From assembly GCF_001280005.1 (NCBI RefSeq), contig NZ_LGDW01000028.1:1-64000 (forward strand): DNA of 64,000 nt, read 5' to 3'. Below are positions 8,804 to 16,381 of the stretch, one piece after another. How positions within the stretch are numbered: position 1 is the first letter of the stretch; every line of letters starts with the position of its first letter. Made by a program: the position numbers and the translations under genes. Under the pieces are notes generated by a model. That model was not told the DNA's origin. It saw nothing but the letters and a program-made list of their open reading frames with translations, and did not search any database. The stretch comes from Streptomyces sp. NRRL WC-3618 (lineage in GTDB: Bacteria; Actinomycetota; Actinomycetes; Streptomycetales; Streptomycetaceae).

Positions 8804-9610
8804 ATGAACACCGTCCGTGGATTCTTCTTCCCCAAGACGGCGAGCGGTGCCTCGTCGCTGGTCCCCTCACCGCCCTGGCTGTACTCCGGGGACCTGCTCA
8901 CCGTCGAGTACCGCACCGACCCGGCGCGCGTGCGTGAACTGCTTCCCGAGCCACTGGAGCTCGCCGACGAGGACCCGGGCGCGGTGGCGCTGATCTGGGC
9001 CGACTGGCAGTCCTGCTCGGCGTCCGGCGAGGAGCTGCTCGATCCCGTGCTCTCCCAGTACAAGGAGGCGTTCGCGGTCGTCCGCTGCAAGTACCGCGGC
9101 CAGACGTACTCGCGATGCGTCTACATCTGGGTCGACAAGGACTTCGCCATCGCGCGCGGGCTGTACCAGGGCTACCCGAAGAAGCTCGGCTCGATCCACC
9201 AGACCCGCCCGCACCCCTACGGCCCCGCGCCGCGCATCGAGGCGGGGGCCCGTTTCGGCGCCACGCTCGCCGCCGCCGACCGGCGCCTGGCCCAGACCGT
9301 GGTCACCCTGCGCGAGCCGTCGCAGACGAACGGCTTCGTCAACGCCCACCCGATGGCCCACCACCGCTGGCTGCCCTCCATCGAGAAGGGCAAGGGCCTC
9401 GCTCTGGACGAGCTGATCGAGTCGGGCGCCGCATCCTTCGAGGGGGGACAGGCCTGGCGCGGCGACGCCGAGCTGGAGCTGTTCGAGGCGCCCACCGAAG
9501 AACTGGCCCGCCTGGAGATCCGCGAGCCGATCGCCGCCTACTACCGCCAGGTCGGCGTCGTCTGGGACGGTGGCCGACTGCTGGAATCCGGCACCTCCGG
9601 CGCCGAGTAG
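8804..9610 (+). CDS. Acetoacetate-decarboxylase-family enzyme
   Basis: The 268-residue protein has the acetoacetate decarboxylase fold, including the Lys pair in GLYQGYPKKLGS (Lys126-Lys127), where the family's Schiff-base lysine lies. The family contains true decarboxylases and enzymes acting on other keto acids through the same lysine imine. It begins 2 bp after the ferredoxin reductase and is followed by ring-cleavage genes, so it probably acts on a keto-acid intermediate of that pathway. Decarboxylation of a ring-cleavage product is a reasonable but untested guess. Confidence 0.8.
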   Translation: MNTVRGFFFPKTASGASSLVPSPPWLYSGDLLTVEYRTDPARVRELLPEPLELADEDPGAVALIWADWQSCSASGEELLDPVLSQYKEAFAVVRCKYRGQTYSRCVYIWVDKDFAIARGLYQGYPKKLGSIHQTRPHPYGPAPRIEAGARFGATLAAADRRLAQTVVTLREPSQTNGFVNAHPMAHHRWLPSIEKGKGLALDELIESGAASFEGGQAWRGDAELELFEAPTEELARLEIREPIAAYYRQVGVVWDGGRLLESGTSGAE

Positions 9611-9644
9611 ACCCCACCACCTCGTGAGACCGGAGGAGCAGAGC

Positions 9645-11108
9645 ATGAGCGAACACACCATCACCGTTGCCGGGGTCGCCATCGACACCCGGCACTGGAT
9701 CGGCGGCGAGCGCGTCGCCTCGGCACAGACGTTCCCGGACGTCTCGCCCATCGACGGCAGCACGATCGGCGGCATCTCCCGAGGCACGGCCATGGAGGCA
9801 GCCGCCGCCGTGGCCGCCGCGAAGGCCGCGTTCCCCGCCTGGGCGGCCACCTCCCGCGCGGAACGCGCACGCATCCTGCACGCCATCGCCGACGGGGTCG
9901 AGAAGCGGATCGAAGAGCTCTCCATCGTCGAGACCACCGACAACGGAGCCCTTCTGCGCTCCCACCGCCGGGGCGTCATGCCCCGCGTCGCCCACAACTT
10001 CCGCTTCTTCGCGGACTGGCTGCTGAAACTGGAGCACGAGGACTTCGAGACGCGCGGGCACACCAACCACGTCAGCTGGGACCCAGCGGGCCCCTCCGTG
10101 CTGATCACACCGTGGAACGCCCCGTTGATGCTGGCCACTTGGAAGGTCGCCCCGGCTCTCGCGGCCGGCAACACGGTGATCCTCAAGCCCGCCGAGTGGA
10201 CCCCGCTGACTGCCTCCCTGCTGGCCGACATCGCCGCCGAGGCCGGGCTCCCGGCAGGCGTCCTCAACGTCGTCCAGGGCTACGGCTCCGAGATCGGCGA
10301 CGCGCTGACCTCGCATCCCGACGTGCGCCGGATCAGCTTCACCGGCTCCGTGCCCACGGCCAAGCGGATCGCGGAGTCGGCGGCCGCGAACCTCACGCCC
10401 TTGAGTCTCGAACTGGGTGGCAAGTCGCCGCTGTTGGTGTTCGCCGACGCGGACCTGGACCTGGCCGTCGACCTGGCGGTGGAGCAGTATGACAACGCCG
10501 GCCAGGTGTGCCTGGCTGCGACGCGCTTCCTGGTCGAGGAGTCGGTCGCCGAGGAGTTCACCCGCCGCTTCGTAGAGAAGGCCGGGCAGCTCACCCAGGG
10601 CGACCCGCGCGGCGAGGCTACCGACATCGGGCCGAACATCCACCCGCTCCAGCTGGAGAAGATCGACGGCTTCGTGCAGCGTGCCGTGGCGGCCGGTGCC
10701 CGCGCGGTCATCGGCGGCCACCGCAAGGACGGCCAGTACTACGCGCCGACCCTCCTGACCGACGTCGCCCAGGACTCGGAGGTCGTGCAGGAGGAGGTCT
10801 TCGGCCCGGTCCTGACCCTGCAGACCTTCGCCACCGAAGACGAAGCCGTCCGCCTCGCCAACGACACCCGCTTCGGGCTGGCCGCCACGCTCGCCACGGG
10901 TGACCCCGAGCGCGCCGAACGCGTCACCGCCCAGCTGGTCGCAGGCACGGTCTGGACCAACTGCTTCTTCGTCCGCGACCTGCAGGCGCCGTTCGGCGGC
11001 TCCCGTCACTCGGGCGTCGGCCGCGAGGGCGGCACCTGGAGCTTCGACTTCTACTGCGACCTCAAGAACACCGTGACCTCGCCGAACGGATGGAAGAACC
11101 ATGGGTGA
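9645..11108 (+). CDS. hpaE: Aldehyde dehydrogenase, HpaE-like (carboxymethyl-hydroxymuconic semialdehyde dehydrogenase)
   Basis: The 487-residue NAD(P)-dependent aldehyde dehydrogenase has PWN (157-159), LELGGKSP with Glu256 and the catalytic Cys289 in NAGQVCLAATR. The start is the ATG with GGAGGAG 6 bp upstream. Its last 8 bp overlap the extradiol dioxygenase gene. In known homoprotocatechuate pathways the dehydrogenase, dioxygenase and HpaG genes are neighbours, as here. It would oxidise the semialdehyde left by ring cleavage. A role on another aldehyde is possible because the family is broad. Confidence 0.8.
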   Translation: MSEHTITVAGVAIDTRHWIGGERVASAQTFPDVSPIDGSTIGGISRGTAMEAAAAVAAAKAAFPAWAATSRAERARILHAIADGVEKRIEELSIVETTDNGALLRSHRRGVMPRVAHNFRFFADWLLKLEHEDFETRGHTNHVSWDPAGPSVLITPWNAPLMLATWKVAPALAAGNTVILKPAEWTPLTASLLADIAAEAGLPAGVLNVVQGYGSEIGDALTSHPDVRRISFTGSVPTAKRIAESAAANLTPLSLELGGKSPLLVFADADLDLAVDLAVEQYDNAGQVCLAATRFLVEESVAEEFTRRFVEKAGQLTQGDPRGEATDIGPNIHPLQLEKIDGFVQRAVAAGARAVIGGHRKDGQYYAPTLLTDVAQDSEVVQEEVFGPVLTLQTFATEDEAVRLANDTRFGLAATLATGDPERAERVTAQLVAGTVWTNCFFVRDLQAPFGGSRHSGVGREGGTWSFDFYCDLKNTVTSPNGWKNHG

Positions 11109-12045
11109 GATCGTCGGGGCGGGCCTCCTCGCCCACGTCCCCACCATCGTGCTGCCCGAGGAGACCCGGCTTGAGCTGAACGGGGGCAAGGAGATCACCC
11201 TCGTCACCGGCCTGCACCAGCTCCGCAAGGACGTCTTCGAGCGCGACACCGCCAACGAATACGACACCGTCGTCGTCCTGGACTCCCACTGGGCGACCAC
11301 CGTCGAGTTCGTCGTCACGGCCCAGCAGCGCCGCGCCGGTCTGTTCACCTCCGAGGAACTGCCGCGTGGCATGTGCCGGATGCCGTACGACTTCCCCGGT
11401 GATCCTGAACTGGCCCACAACATCGAGAAGTTCGCCGACAAGCACGGGACCTGGATCACCGCGATCGAGGACGAGTACCTGCCGATCTACTACGCCACCA
11501 CCAACCTCTGGAAGTTCCTGGGGGAGGGGCTGCCGGACAAGCGGTGGGTGACCATCGGTGTGTGCCAGACCGGGGACATGGAGGACCACCTGCGGCTGGG
11601 CCGCGCGCTGGCCGACGGGATTGCCGCCACCCCGGGCCGCCGGGTCCTGGTCATCGCCTCCGGTGCGCTGTCGCACACCTTCTGGCCGCTGCGCGAGCTG
11701 CGCGACCACGAGTCGAGCGACCCGGTGCACATCTTCACGCCCGAGGCGCGCGAGGCCGACTACGAGCGGATCGCCTGGTTCAAGGAGGGCCGCCACGACA
11801 AGGTCCTCGACACCATGCCGGAGTTCTCGAAGTACAGGCCCGAGGCGAAGTTCTTCCACTACCTGATGCTGGCCGGCGCCCTCGGGGAACAGGCCTGCGT
11901 CGCCAAGGCCCGCCAGTACGGCGAGTACGAGAACTCCATCGGCACCGGCCAGGTCCACCTCTGGTTCGACCGCCCGGCCGACGGCTGGACCGGCGCCGGC
12001 CTGCCCGCCTCCCCCTCCGCGCACAACCCTCACAGCCGTATCTAG
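11101..12045 (+). CDS. hpaD: Class III extradiol dioxygenase, 3,4-dihydroxyphenylacetate 2,3-dioxygenase-like
   Basis: The 314-residue protein matches the HpaD/HpcB family of LigB-type non-haem Fe(II) dioxygenases. His12 (LLAHVPTI) and His63 (VVLDSHWATTVEF) are the expected metal ligands. The family's LFTSEELPRGMCRMPYDFPGDPELA, GTWITAIEDEYLPIYY and ASGALSH blocks follow. It overlaps hpaE and is 10 bp ahead of hpaG. It cleaves a catechol ring adjacent to one hydroxyl (meta cleavage), which places a catecholic, probably carboxymethyl-bearing, intermediate in this pathway. Confidence 0.85.
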   Translation: MGEIVGAGLLAHVPTIVLPEETRLELNGGKEITLVTGLHQLRKDVFERDTANEYDTVVVLDSHWATTVEFVVTAQQRRAGLFTSEELPRGMCRMPYDFPGDPELAHNIEKFADKHGTWITAIEDEYLPIYYATTNLWKFLGEGLPDKRWVTIGVCQTGDMEDHLRLGRALADGIAATPGRRVLVIASGALSHTFWPLRELRDHESSDPVHIFTPEAREADYERIAWFKEGRHDKVLDTMPEFSKYRPEAKFFHYLMLAGALGEQACVAKARQYGEYENSIGTGQVHLWFDRPADGWTGAGLPASPSAHNPHSRI

Positions 12046-12055
12046 GAGTACTGCC

Positions 12056-12901
12056 ATGCCTGAATACCGCCGCATCCTCCTCGACGGAGCCGCCGTCCAG
12101 GTCACCGTCGACGGTGACGAACTCGTCGCCGCGGACGGCCGCCGCGTCAAGACCGAGGACGCCCAGCACCTCCCCCCGGTCGTGCCTTCCAAGGTCATCG
12201 CGGTCCATCTCAACCACCGCAGCCGTGTCGACGAGTTCGATATCGACCTCCCTGACACTCCCACCTACTTCCACAAGCCGACCTCGGCCCTCAACTCGCA
12301 CAAGGGCGCCATCGTCCGCCCCGAGGGCTGCAAGTGGCTCAACTACGAGGGCGAGGTGGCCATCGTCATCGGAAGGACCGCGCGCAACATCTCCCCGGCC
12401 GAAGCGGGCGAGTACATCGCCGGCTACACCGTCGCCAACGACTACGGCCTCCACGACTTCCGTGACACCGACGCCGGCTCCATGCTCCGCGTCAAGGGCT
12501 CCGACACCCTCTGCCCGCTCGGCCCCGGCCTGGTCACCGACTGGGACTTCCACGGCAAGAGCCTGCGCACCTATGTCAATGGAAAGGTGGTCCAGGACGG
12601 TTCGACCGACGAGATGAAGTGGGACATGCACTATCTCGTCGCCGACATCGCCCGCACCATCACCCTCTACCCGGGCGACGTCCTCCTGTCCGGCACCCCC
12701 GCCAACTCCCGCCCCGTCGAGCCCGGCGACATCGTCGAGGTCGAGGTCGAGGGCTTGGGCCGCCTCACCAACCACATCGTCACCGGTCCCACCCCGGTCC
12801 GCGCCGACATCGGCGCCCAGCCCACCGAATCGGAGGAGGTACTGTCCACCGCGCTCGGCGGCGACTGGGAGTTCCGCGGCATCCGTCCGCCGAAGCGATG
12901 A
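12056..12901 (+). CDS. hpaG: Fumarylacetoacetate-hydrolase-family isomerase/decarboxylase, HpaG-like
   Basis: The 281-residue protein has the FAH fold. KPTSALNSHKGAIVRPEG is followed by the metal-binding LNYEGEVAIVIGR, GYTVANDYGLHDFRDTDAGSM and the C-terminal LSGTPANSRPVEPGDIVEVEVEGLG. In the homoprotocatechuate pathway this family decarboxylates and isomerises the oxidised ring-cleavage product. A clean AGGAG site precedes the ATG. No HpaF isomerase, HpaH hydratase or HpaI aldolase is encoded in the window, so the lower pathway must be completed elsewhere or differ. Confidence 0.8.
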   Translation: MPEYRRILLDGAAVQVTVDGDELVAADGRRVKTEDAQHLPPVVPSKVIAVHLNHRSRVDEFDIDLPDTPTYFHKPTSALNSHKGAIVRPEGCKWLNYEGEVAIVIGRTARNISPAEAGEYIAGYTVANDYGLHDFRDTDAGSMLRVKGSDTLCPLGPGLVTDWDFHGKSLRTYVNGKVVQDGSTDEMKWDMHYLVADIARTITLYPGDVLLSGTPANSRPVEPGDIVEVEVEGLGRLTNHIVTGPTPVRADIGAQPTESEEVLSTALGGDWEFRGIRPPKR

Positions 12902-12949
12902 CACCCCTGGGTGGTCTGCTGGTCCCGACGCGCGGGTAGGGTCGCGCTC

Positions 12950-13552
12950 ATGAGCGATTCCTCCCAGCAGCCCCCCGCCAGGCCCCGCAAGCGCGTGGAC
13001 TACGGGACCGGCCGCGAGGCCCTGCTCAACGCCGCTGTGCGCGTCGTGGCCCGAGGAGGGCTGCGCAAGCTCACCTATCGCTCCGTCGCGGACGAGGCGG
13101 GTGTCACGCACGGGCTCGTGGTGCACCACTTCGGTTCACGGGACGCGCTGATCGAGGCAGCCCTCGAACACGCGGTGCGCAGCAGCACGAGCAGCAGCTC
13201 CTTGGAACCCGGCACGGGCGACATCGCCGACTTCGCGGCGGGAGTGGCGGACATGGTCACCCGCGAGCCGGCCATGCAGACGTTCCAGTACGAGCTCATG
13301 CTCGAGTCCCGGCGCAGGCCCGAGCTGCTGCCGCAGATCCGCGCGCTGTACGACGAGTACTTCGAGGCCACGGAGAGGGAACTGTCCCGCAGCCTGCCCG
13401 AAGGCACCAGCCCTGCCCTGACCCGGCTCGTCTTCGCCGCTCTGGAGGGTCTCGTACTGCACCAGCTGGTCCTTGATGAGCCGGACGTCACCGAGGCCGC
13501 GCTGAAGGAGCTGCGGTCACTGCTGATGCGGCAGCGTGGCGGCGCAGAGTAG
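12950..13552 (+). CDS. TetR-family regulator (island copy 1)
   Basis: The 200-residue repressor-type protein has an N-terminal helix-turn-helix (about 20-65) with LTYRSVADEAGVTHGLVVHHF, and a TetR C-terminal ligand domain. It ends the meta-cleavage operon, 48 bp after hpaG, so it is probably autoregulated through that operon's promoter. A close paralogue at 24132 has a nearly identical recognition helix, so both should bind the same operator. The TATCC-N4-GGATA sites are the best candidates. The ligand is unknown and presumably a pathway intermediate. Confidence 0.88.
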   Translation: MSDSSQQPPARPRKRVDYGTGREALLNAAVRVVARGGLRKLTYRSVADEAGVTHGLVVHHFGSRDALIEAALEHAVRSSTSSSSLEPGTGDIADFAAGVADMVTREPAMQTFQYELMLESRRRPELLPQIRALYDEYFEATERELSRSLPEGTSPALTRLVFAALEGLVLHQLVLDEPDVTEAALKELRSLLMRQRGGAE

Positions 13553-13593
13553 TCACCCATGCGGTAGTCCCTGCCATAACGGCAGGTCAGGAC

Positions 13594-13622
13594 GAGTCCC
13601 CGTCGCTCAGCGACGGGGACTC
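13594..13622 (+). terminator. Terminator after the meta-cleavage operon
   Basis: A perfect 13-bp stem (GAGTCCCCGTCGC/GCGACGGGGACTC) with a TCA loop stands 41 bp after the TetR stop and before the next promoter. Confidence 0.8.
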
Positions 13623-13668
13623 GCCTGTTTCCGGCGGCGTAAAGAGTTGATTACGTGCGCGCGAAGCA

Positions 13669-13696
13669 TTGACGAAATTATCCGTGTGGATAATTC
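13669..13696 (+). promoter_or_regulatory. Predicted promoter of second P450 operon with an embedded operator
   Basis: TTGACG (13669-13674) and TAATTC (13691-13696) are 16 bp apart. The spacer is filled by the TATCC palindrome. Confidence 0.5.
13676..13695. promoter_or_regulatory. TATCC-N4-GGATA operator, extended 20-bp palindrome
   Basis: AATTATCC-GTGT-GGATAATT has perfect 8-bp arms, the longest of the three sites, and lies between the -35 and -10 boxes of the P450 promoter. A bound repressor would block RNA polymerase. Confidence 0.7.
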
Positions 13697-13781
13697 TCGG
13701 TGGTGTAGGGCCCACTGGTCGCCCTTCCTCTTTTCCTCCCAGCTCCCTCCGCCTCGCGCCCGATACGAGGAGTGTCACGAC

Positions 13782-14978
13782 ATGACCGTCACCACGGCCG
13801 GACCCGCGTCCGCCGCCGAGGATCTGCTGCCCTTCCGTGACCCCGGTTTCCGTGCGGACCCGTACCCGTACTACGCGCGGCTGCGGCAGGAGCACCCTGT
13901 CTACAGGCATCCGGTCGGCCTGTACGTCGTCTCCCGCTACGAGGACGTCGCCCGGCTGATCCGCAACCCCACCCTGAGCGTGCAACAGCTCGACTTCGGG
14001 CCGGCCACCCCGCTCCACCACACCATGCTGGGCAAGGACGCCCCCGACCACACGCGGCTGCGGCGGATCACCAACCGCTGGTTCACCCCCAAGGCGGTCG
14101 AGGAGTGGTCGAAGGTGATGCGTGCCTCCGTGGAGGCCGTGCTCGACGAGGTGGAGAAGGGTGACGGCACCCTGGACGCGGCCGACGGCCTCTCCCTGAA
14201 GTGCACCTTCGACACCATCTGTCATATCTTCGGCATCGAGCCGACCGAGATGGACACCATCCAGCGCAAGACCTACGAGATCGGGCTGAGCCTCGGCCCC
14301 GGCTGCAACGACGACGAGGCCCGCGCCACCACGGAGGCGCTCGTCTGGTACGCCGAGCACATCCGCCGGCTCGTGGCCGACAAACGAGCCCACCCCGGCG
14401 AGGGCCTGATCGACGCCTTCATCACCGCGCAGGACGAGGGCAGGATGACCGAGGAAGAAGTCGTCCACACCATCCTGCTGTTCTTCGCCGTGGGCCACCT
14501 CGACGTCAAGCACCTCATCAACCACGGCATCTGGCTGATGACACGGCAGCCCGGGCTGTTCGCCGCCTACCGGGACGAGCCGGAGGCACGGCCGGGCATC
14601 ATCAACGAGATCCTGCGGATCGACACGCCCGAGTCGATGGTGGTGCGCCTGACCACGCAGGACACGGTCGTCGGCGACATCACGGTGCCGGCCGGAGAGG
14701 CGCTGGCCCTGCTCATCGCCTCGGCCAACCGCGACCCGGAGGTCTTCGCCGACCCCGACACCTTCGATCACACCCGCCCGGTCGCCGTCAGCCAGCACCT
14801 GGCCTTCGGTTCCGGCATGCACGGCTGCGCCGGGCAGGTCCTGGCACGCGCCGAGGCGGACATCGTCTTCAGCTCGATCGTCAACCGGTTCTCCGGTGTC
14901 GTGCCGGCGGGTGAACCCGCCTACGCCCACACCGAGTTCCTGCGCACGATCACCCACCTCCCCGTCCGTTTCCTCTGA
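13782..14978 (+). CDS. Cytochrome P450 with an atypical I-helix
   Basis: The 398-residue P450 has ExxR at 276-279 and the haem loop FGSGMHGCAG with Cys349. Its I-helix reads AVGHLDV (236-242), so the usual acid-threonine pair that delivers protons to bound oxygen is replaced by Leu240-Asp241. The ATG at 13782 follows an ACGAGGAGTG site. It is followed by a ferredoxin gene and an F420-dependent oxidoreductase, so its electrons probably come from that ferredoxin. It is only distantly similar to the P450 at 4389. The missing alcohol residue suggests unusual oxygen activation or peroxide use. Confidence 0.88.
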   Translation: MTVTTAGPASAAEDLLPFRDPGFRADPYPYYARLRQEHPVYRHPVGLYVVSRYEDVARLIRNPTLSVQQLDFGPATPLHHTMLGKDAPDHTRLRRITNRWFTPKAVEEWSKVMRASVEAVLDEVEKGDGTLDAADGLSLKCTFDTICHIFGIEPTEMDTIQRKTYEIGLSLGPGCNDDEARATTEALVWYAEHIRRLVADKRAHPGEGLIDAFITAQDEGRMTEEEVVHTILLFFAVGHLDVKHLINHGIWLMTRQPGLFAAYRDEPEARPGIINEILRIDTPESMVVRLTTQDTVVGDITVPAGEALALLIASANRDPEVFADPDTFDHTRPVAVSQHLAFGSGMHGCAGQVLARAEADIVFSSIVNRFSGVVPAGEPAYAHTEFLRTITHLPVRFL

Positions 14979-15019
14979 TCCACCGACCTCTCCGAGAACC
15001 GGGAGAGACAGGAGCCGTC

Positions 15020-15232
15020 ATGAAGGTCGAAGTCGACCTCAAGAAGTGCCAGGACCACGGCCAGTGCGTGTACGCGGCCCCCGACCTGTTCGCGCTGGAC
15101 GACGAGGGACGCCTGTCCCTGCGGTCGCGGGCGGCCGACGTCTACGAGGCCGACGTGGACGAGGAGAGCGCCGAGGAGCTGTACGAAGCCGCCGACGTAT
15201 GTCCGCTCCAGGCCATCACGGTGCACGAGTAG
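15020..15232 (+). CDS. Small ferredoxin, probably [3Fe-4S] (copy 2)
   Basis: The 70-residue protein has Cys10, Cys16 and Cys61. CQDHGQC matches the ferredoxin at 7381, and the two share the start MKV(V/E)VD and the end CPLQAI. An insertion of about 8 residues lies in the acidic linker before the last cysteine. A GACAGGAG site precedes the ATG. It follows the second P450 by 41 bp and is its likely electron donor. Confidence 0.9.
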   Translation: MKVEVDLKKCQDHGQCVYAAPDLFALDDEGRLSLRSRAADVYEADVDEESAEELYEAADVCPLQAITVHE

Positions 15233-15264
15233 ACCCGATCCCCACGAGTGAAGGACATCCACCC

Positions 15265-16212
15265 GTGCCTGCACCCACCCCTCCCCGCATGCTGCTCGTC
15301 CTGAGCGAGAACTGGACGCTGACCGGCGGCCGGGCGGACCTGCCCACCGCCGTACGGTGGGCCCGCGAGGCCGAGGAGGCCGGCTTCGACGCGGTCATGG
15401 TCAGCGAACACATCGTGCTCGGACCGGACGCCGGGGCCGCCGGTGTCATGGGAAACCCCCGCGACTACGCCCTCCCGGGCAACCAGGACCCCTATACCCC
15501 CTGGCCGAACTCCCTGCTCCTGCTCGCCTCCATCGCCTCCGTCACCTCCCGCCTCCGGCTGGCCGCCGCGGCCGTCCTCGCACCCCTGCGCCACCCTCTG
15601 CTGCTCGCCCGCGAACTCGGCACGCTGGACATGCTCAGCGAGGGCCGTCTCGTGGTGCAGCCCACGGTGAGCTGGAGCAGGGACGAGTACGCGGCCCTGG
15701 GCGTGCCTTTCGGCAAGCGGGGGAGGCTGCTGGACGAGCACCTTCAGGTCTGGGCGAAGGCCTGGGGGCCGTCCCCGATCTCCCACGACGGCGAGCACTA
15801 TCCCTTCCAGGACGTCTACTTCGAGCCCAAGGCGTACCGTCCTGACGGCCCGCGGCTGTGGTTCGGAGGACAGGGCATGCACGGCCCGCTGTTGCGGCGG
15901 CTGGTGCGGTACGGGCACGGCTTCCATCCGCTCGGACGGCCCACACCCGAAGACATGCGGCAGCTCGGGGACGCCATGGCCGGAGCAGGACGCGACATCG
16001 CCGACCTGGAGATGATCGGCGGCACCCAGGCCGTGTTCCCCGACGACCACTCACCGGCCAACCTCGGCGCCGCCCTGGCCTCCGTTCCCGAGCAGCTGGA
16101 GCAGGGCTTCACCACCTTCTGCATCAAGCCGAACCAGTTCATCGACGACCCCAACGGCATCGGAACCTTCTGCCGGGACGTCATGCGGCGCGTGGAGAGG
16201 ATGACCGCGTAA
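15265..16212 (+). CDS. LLM-class F420-dependent oxidoreductase (copy 2)
   Basis: The 315-residue protein aligns without gaps to the LLM oxidoreductase at 3339-4277, with roughly three quarters of residues the same by eye. The LSENWTLTGGRADLPT, SEHIVLGPDAG and SWSRDEYAALGVPF landmarks are all kept. GTG 15265 is preferred over ATG 15289 because a GAAGGA site stands about 9 bp before it. Paired with a P450 and ferredoxin here, and with a P450 at the other locus, it suggests two parallel oxidation steps or two related substrates. Confidence 0.85.
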   Translation: MPAPTPPRMLLVLSENWTLTGGRADLPTAVRWAREAEEAGFDAVMVSEHIVLGPDAGAAGVMGNPRDYALPGNQDPYTPWPNSLLLLASIASVTSRLRLAAAAVLAPLRHPLLLARELGTLDMLSEGRLVVQPTVSWSRDEYAALGVPFGKRGRLLDEHLQVWAKAWGPSPISHDGEHYPFQDVYFEPKAYRPDGPRLWFGGQGMHGPLLRRLVRYGHGFHPLGRPTPEDMRQLGDAMAGAGRDIADLEMIGGTQAVFPDDHSPANLGAALASVPEQLEQGFTTFCIKPNQFIDDPNGIGTFCRDVMRRVERMTA

Positions 16213-16330
16213 TCCGTCGCACGTGCCGCGAGTCCCCGGGTTTCCACCGTGTAAGAACTCCGCCGCCGCGCAAAGGATCTCCCCACACCCCTTGTCAAAC
16301 GGATAGTTCCGGCCCACCATGGGGCAACTC

Positions 16331-16344
16331 GTTTGGCCCAAAAC
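16331..16344. promoter_or_regulatory. GTTTG-N4-(C)AAAC palindrome upstream of the permease
   Basis: GTTTGGCCCAAAAC matches the 4303/7144/7251 sites except one base. It follows a plausible promoter (TTGTCA 16292-16297, 17 bp, CACCAT 16315-16320). An additional GGATA half-site lies in that spacer. The position argues that the permease starts downstream of it. Confidence 0.5.
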
Positions 16345-16381
16345 AAAATCCGCCCCTCCCCGTCCCCGGCAGGTGATTCGA

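Noticed and set aside
9339..11459. A 706-codon open frame antisense to hpaE/hpaD
   Set aside because: The opposite strand holds well-conserved enzymes with catalytic residues. Long antisense frames are normal in 70%+ GC DNA, and this one has no family resemblance or ribosome binding site.
16319..16381. ATG 16319 as the permease start
   Set aside because: It would put the GTTTG operator inside the coding region and lacks a ribosome binding site; GTG 16382 fits better.
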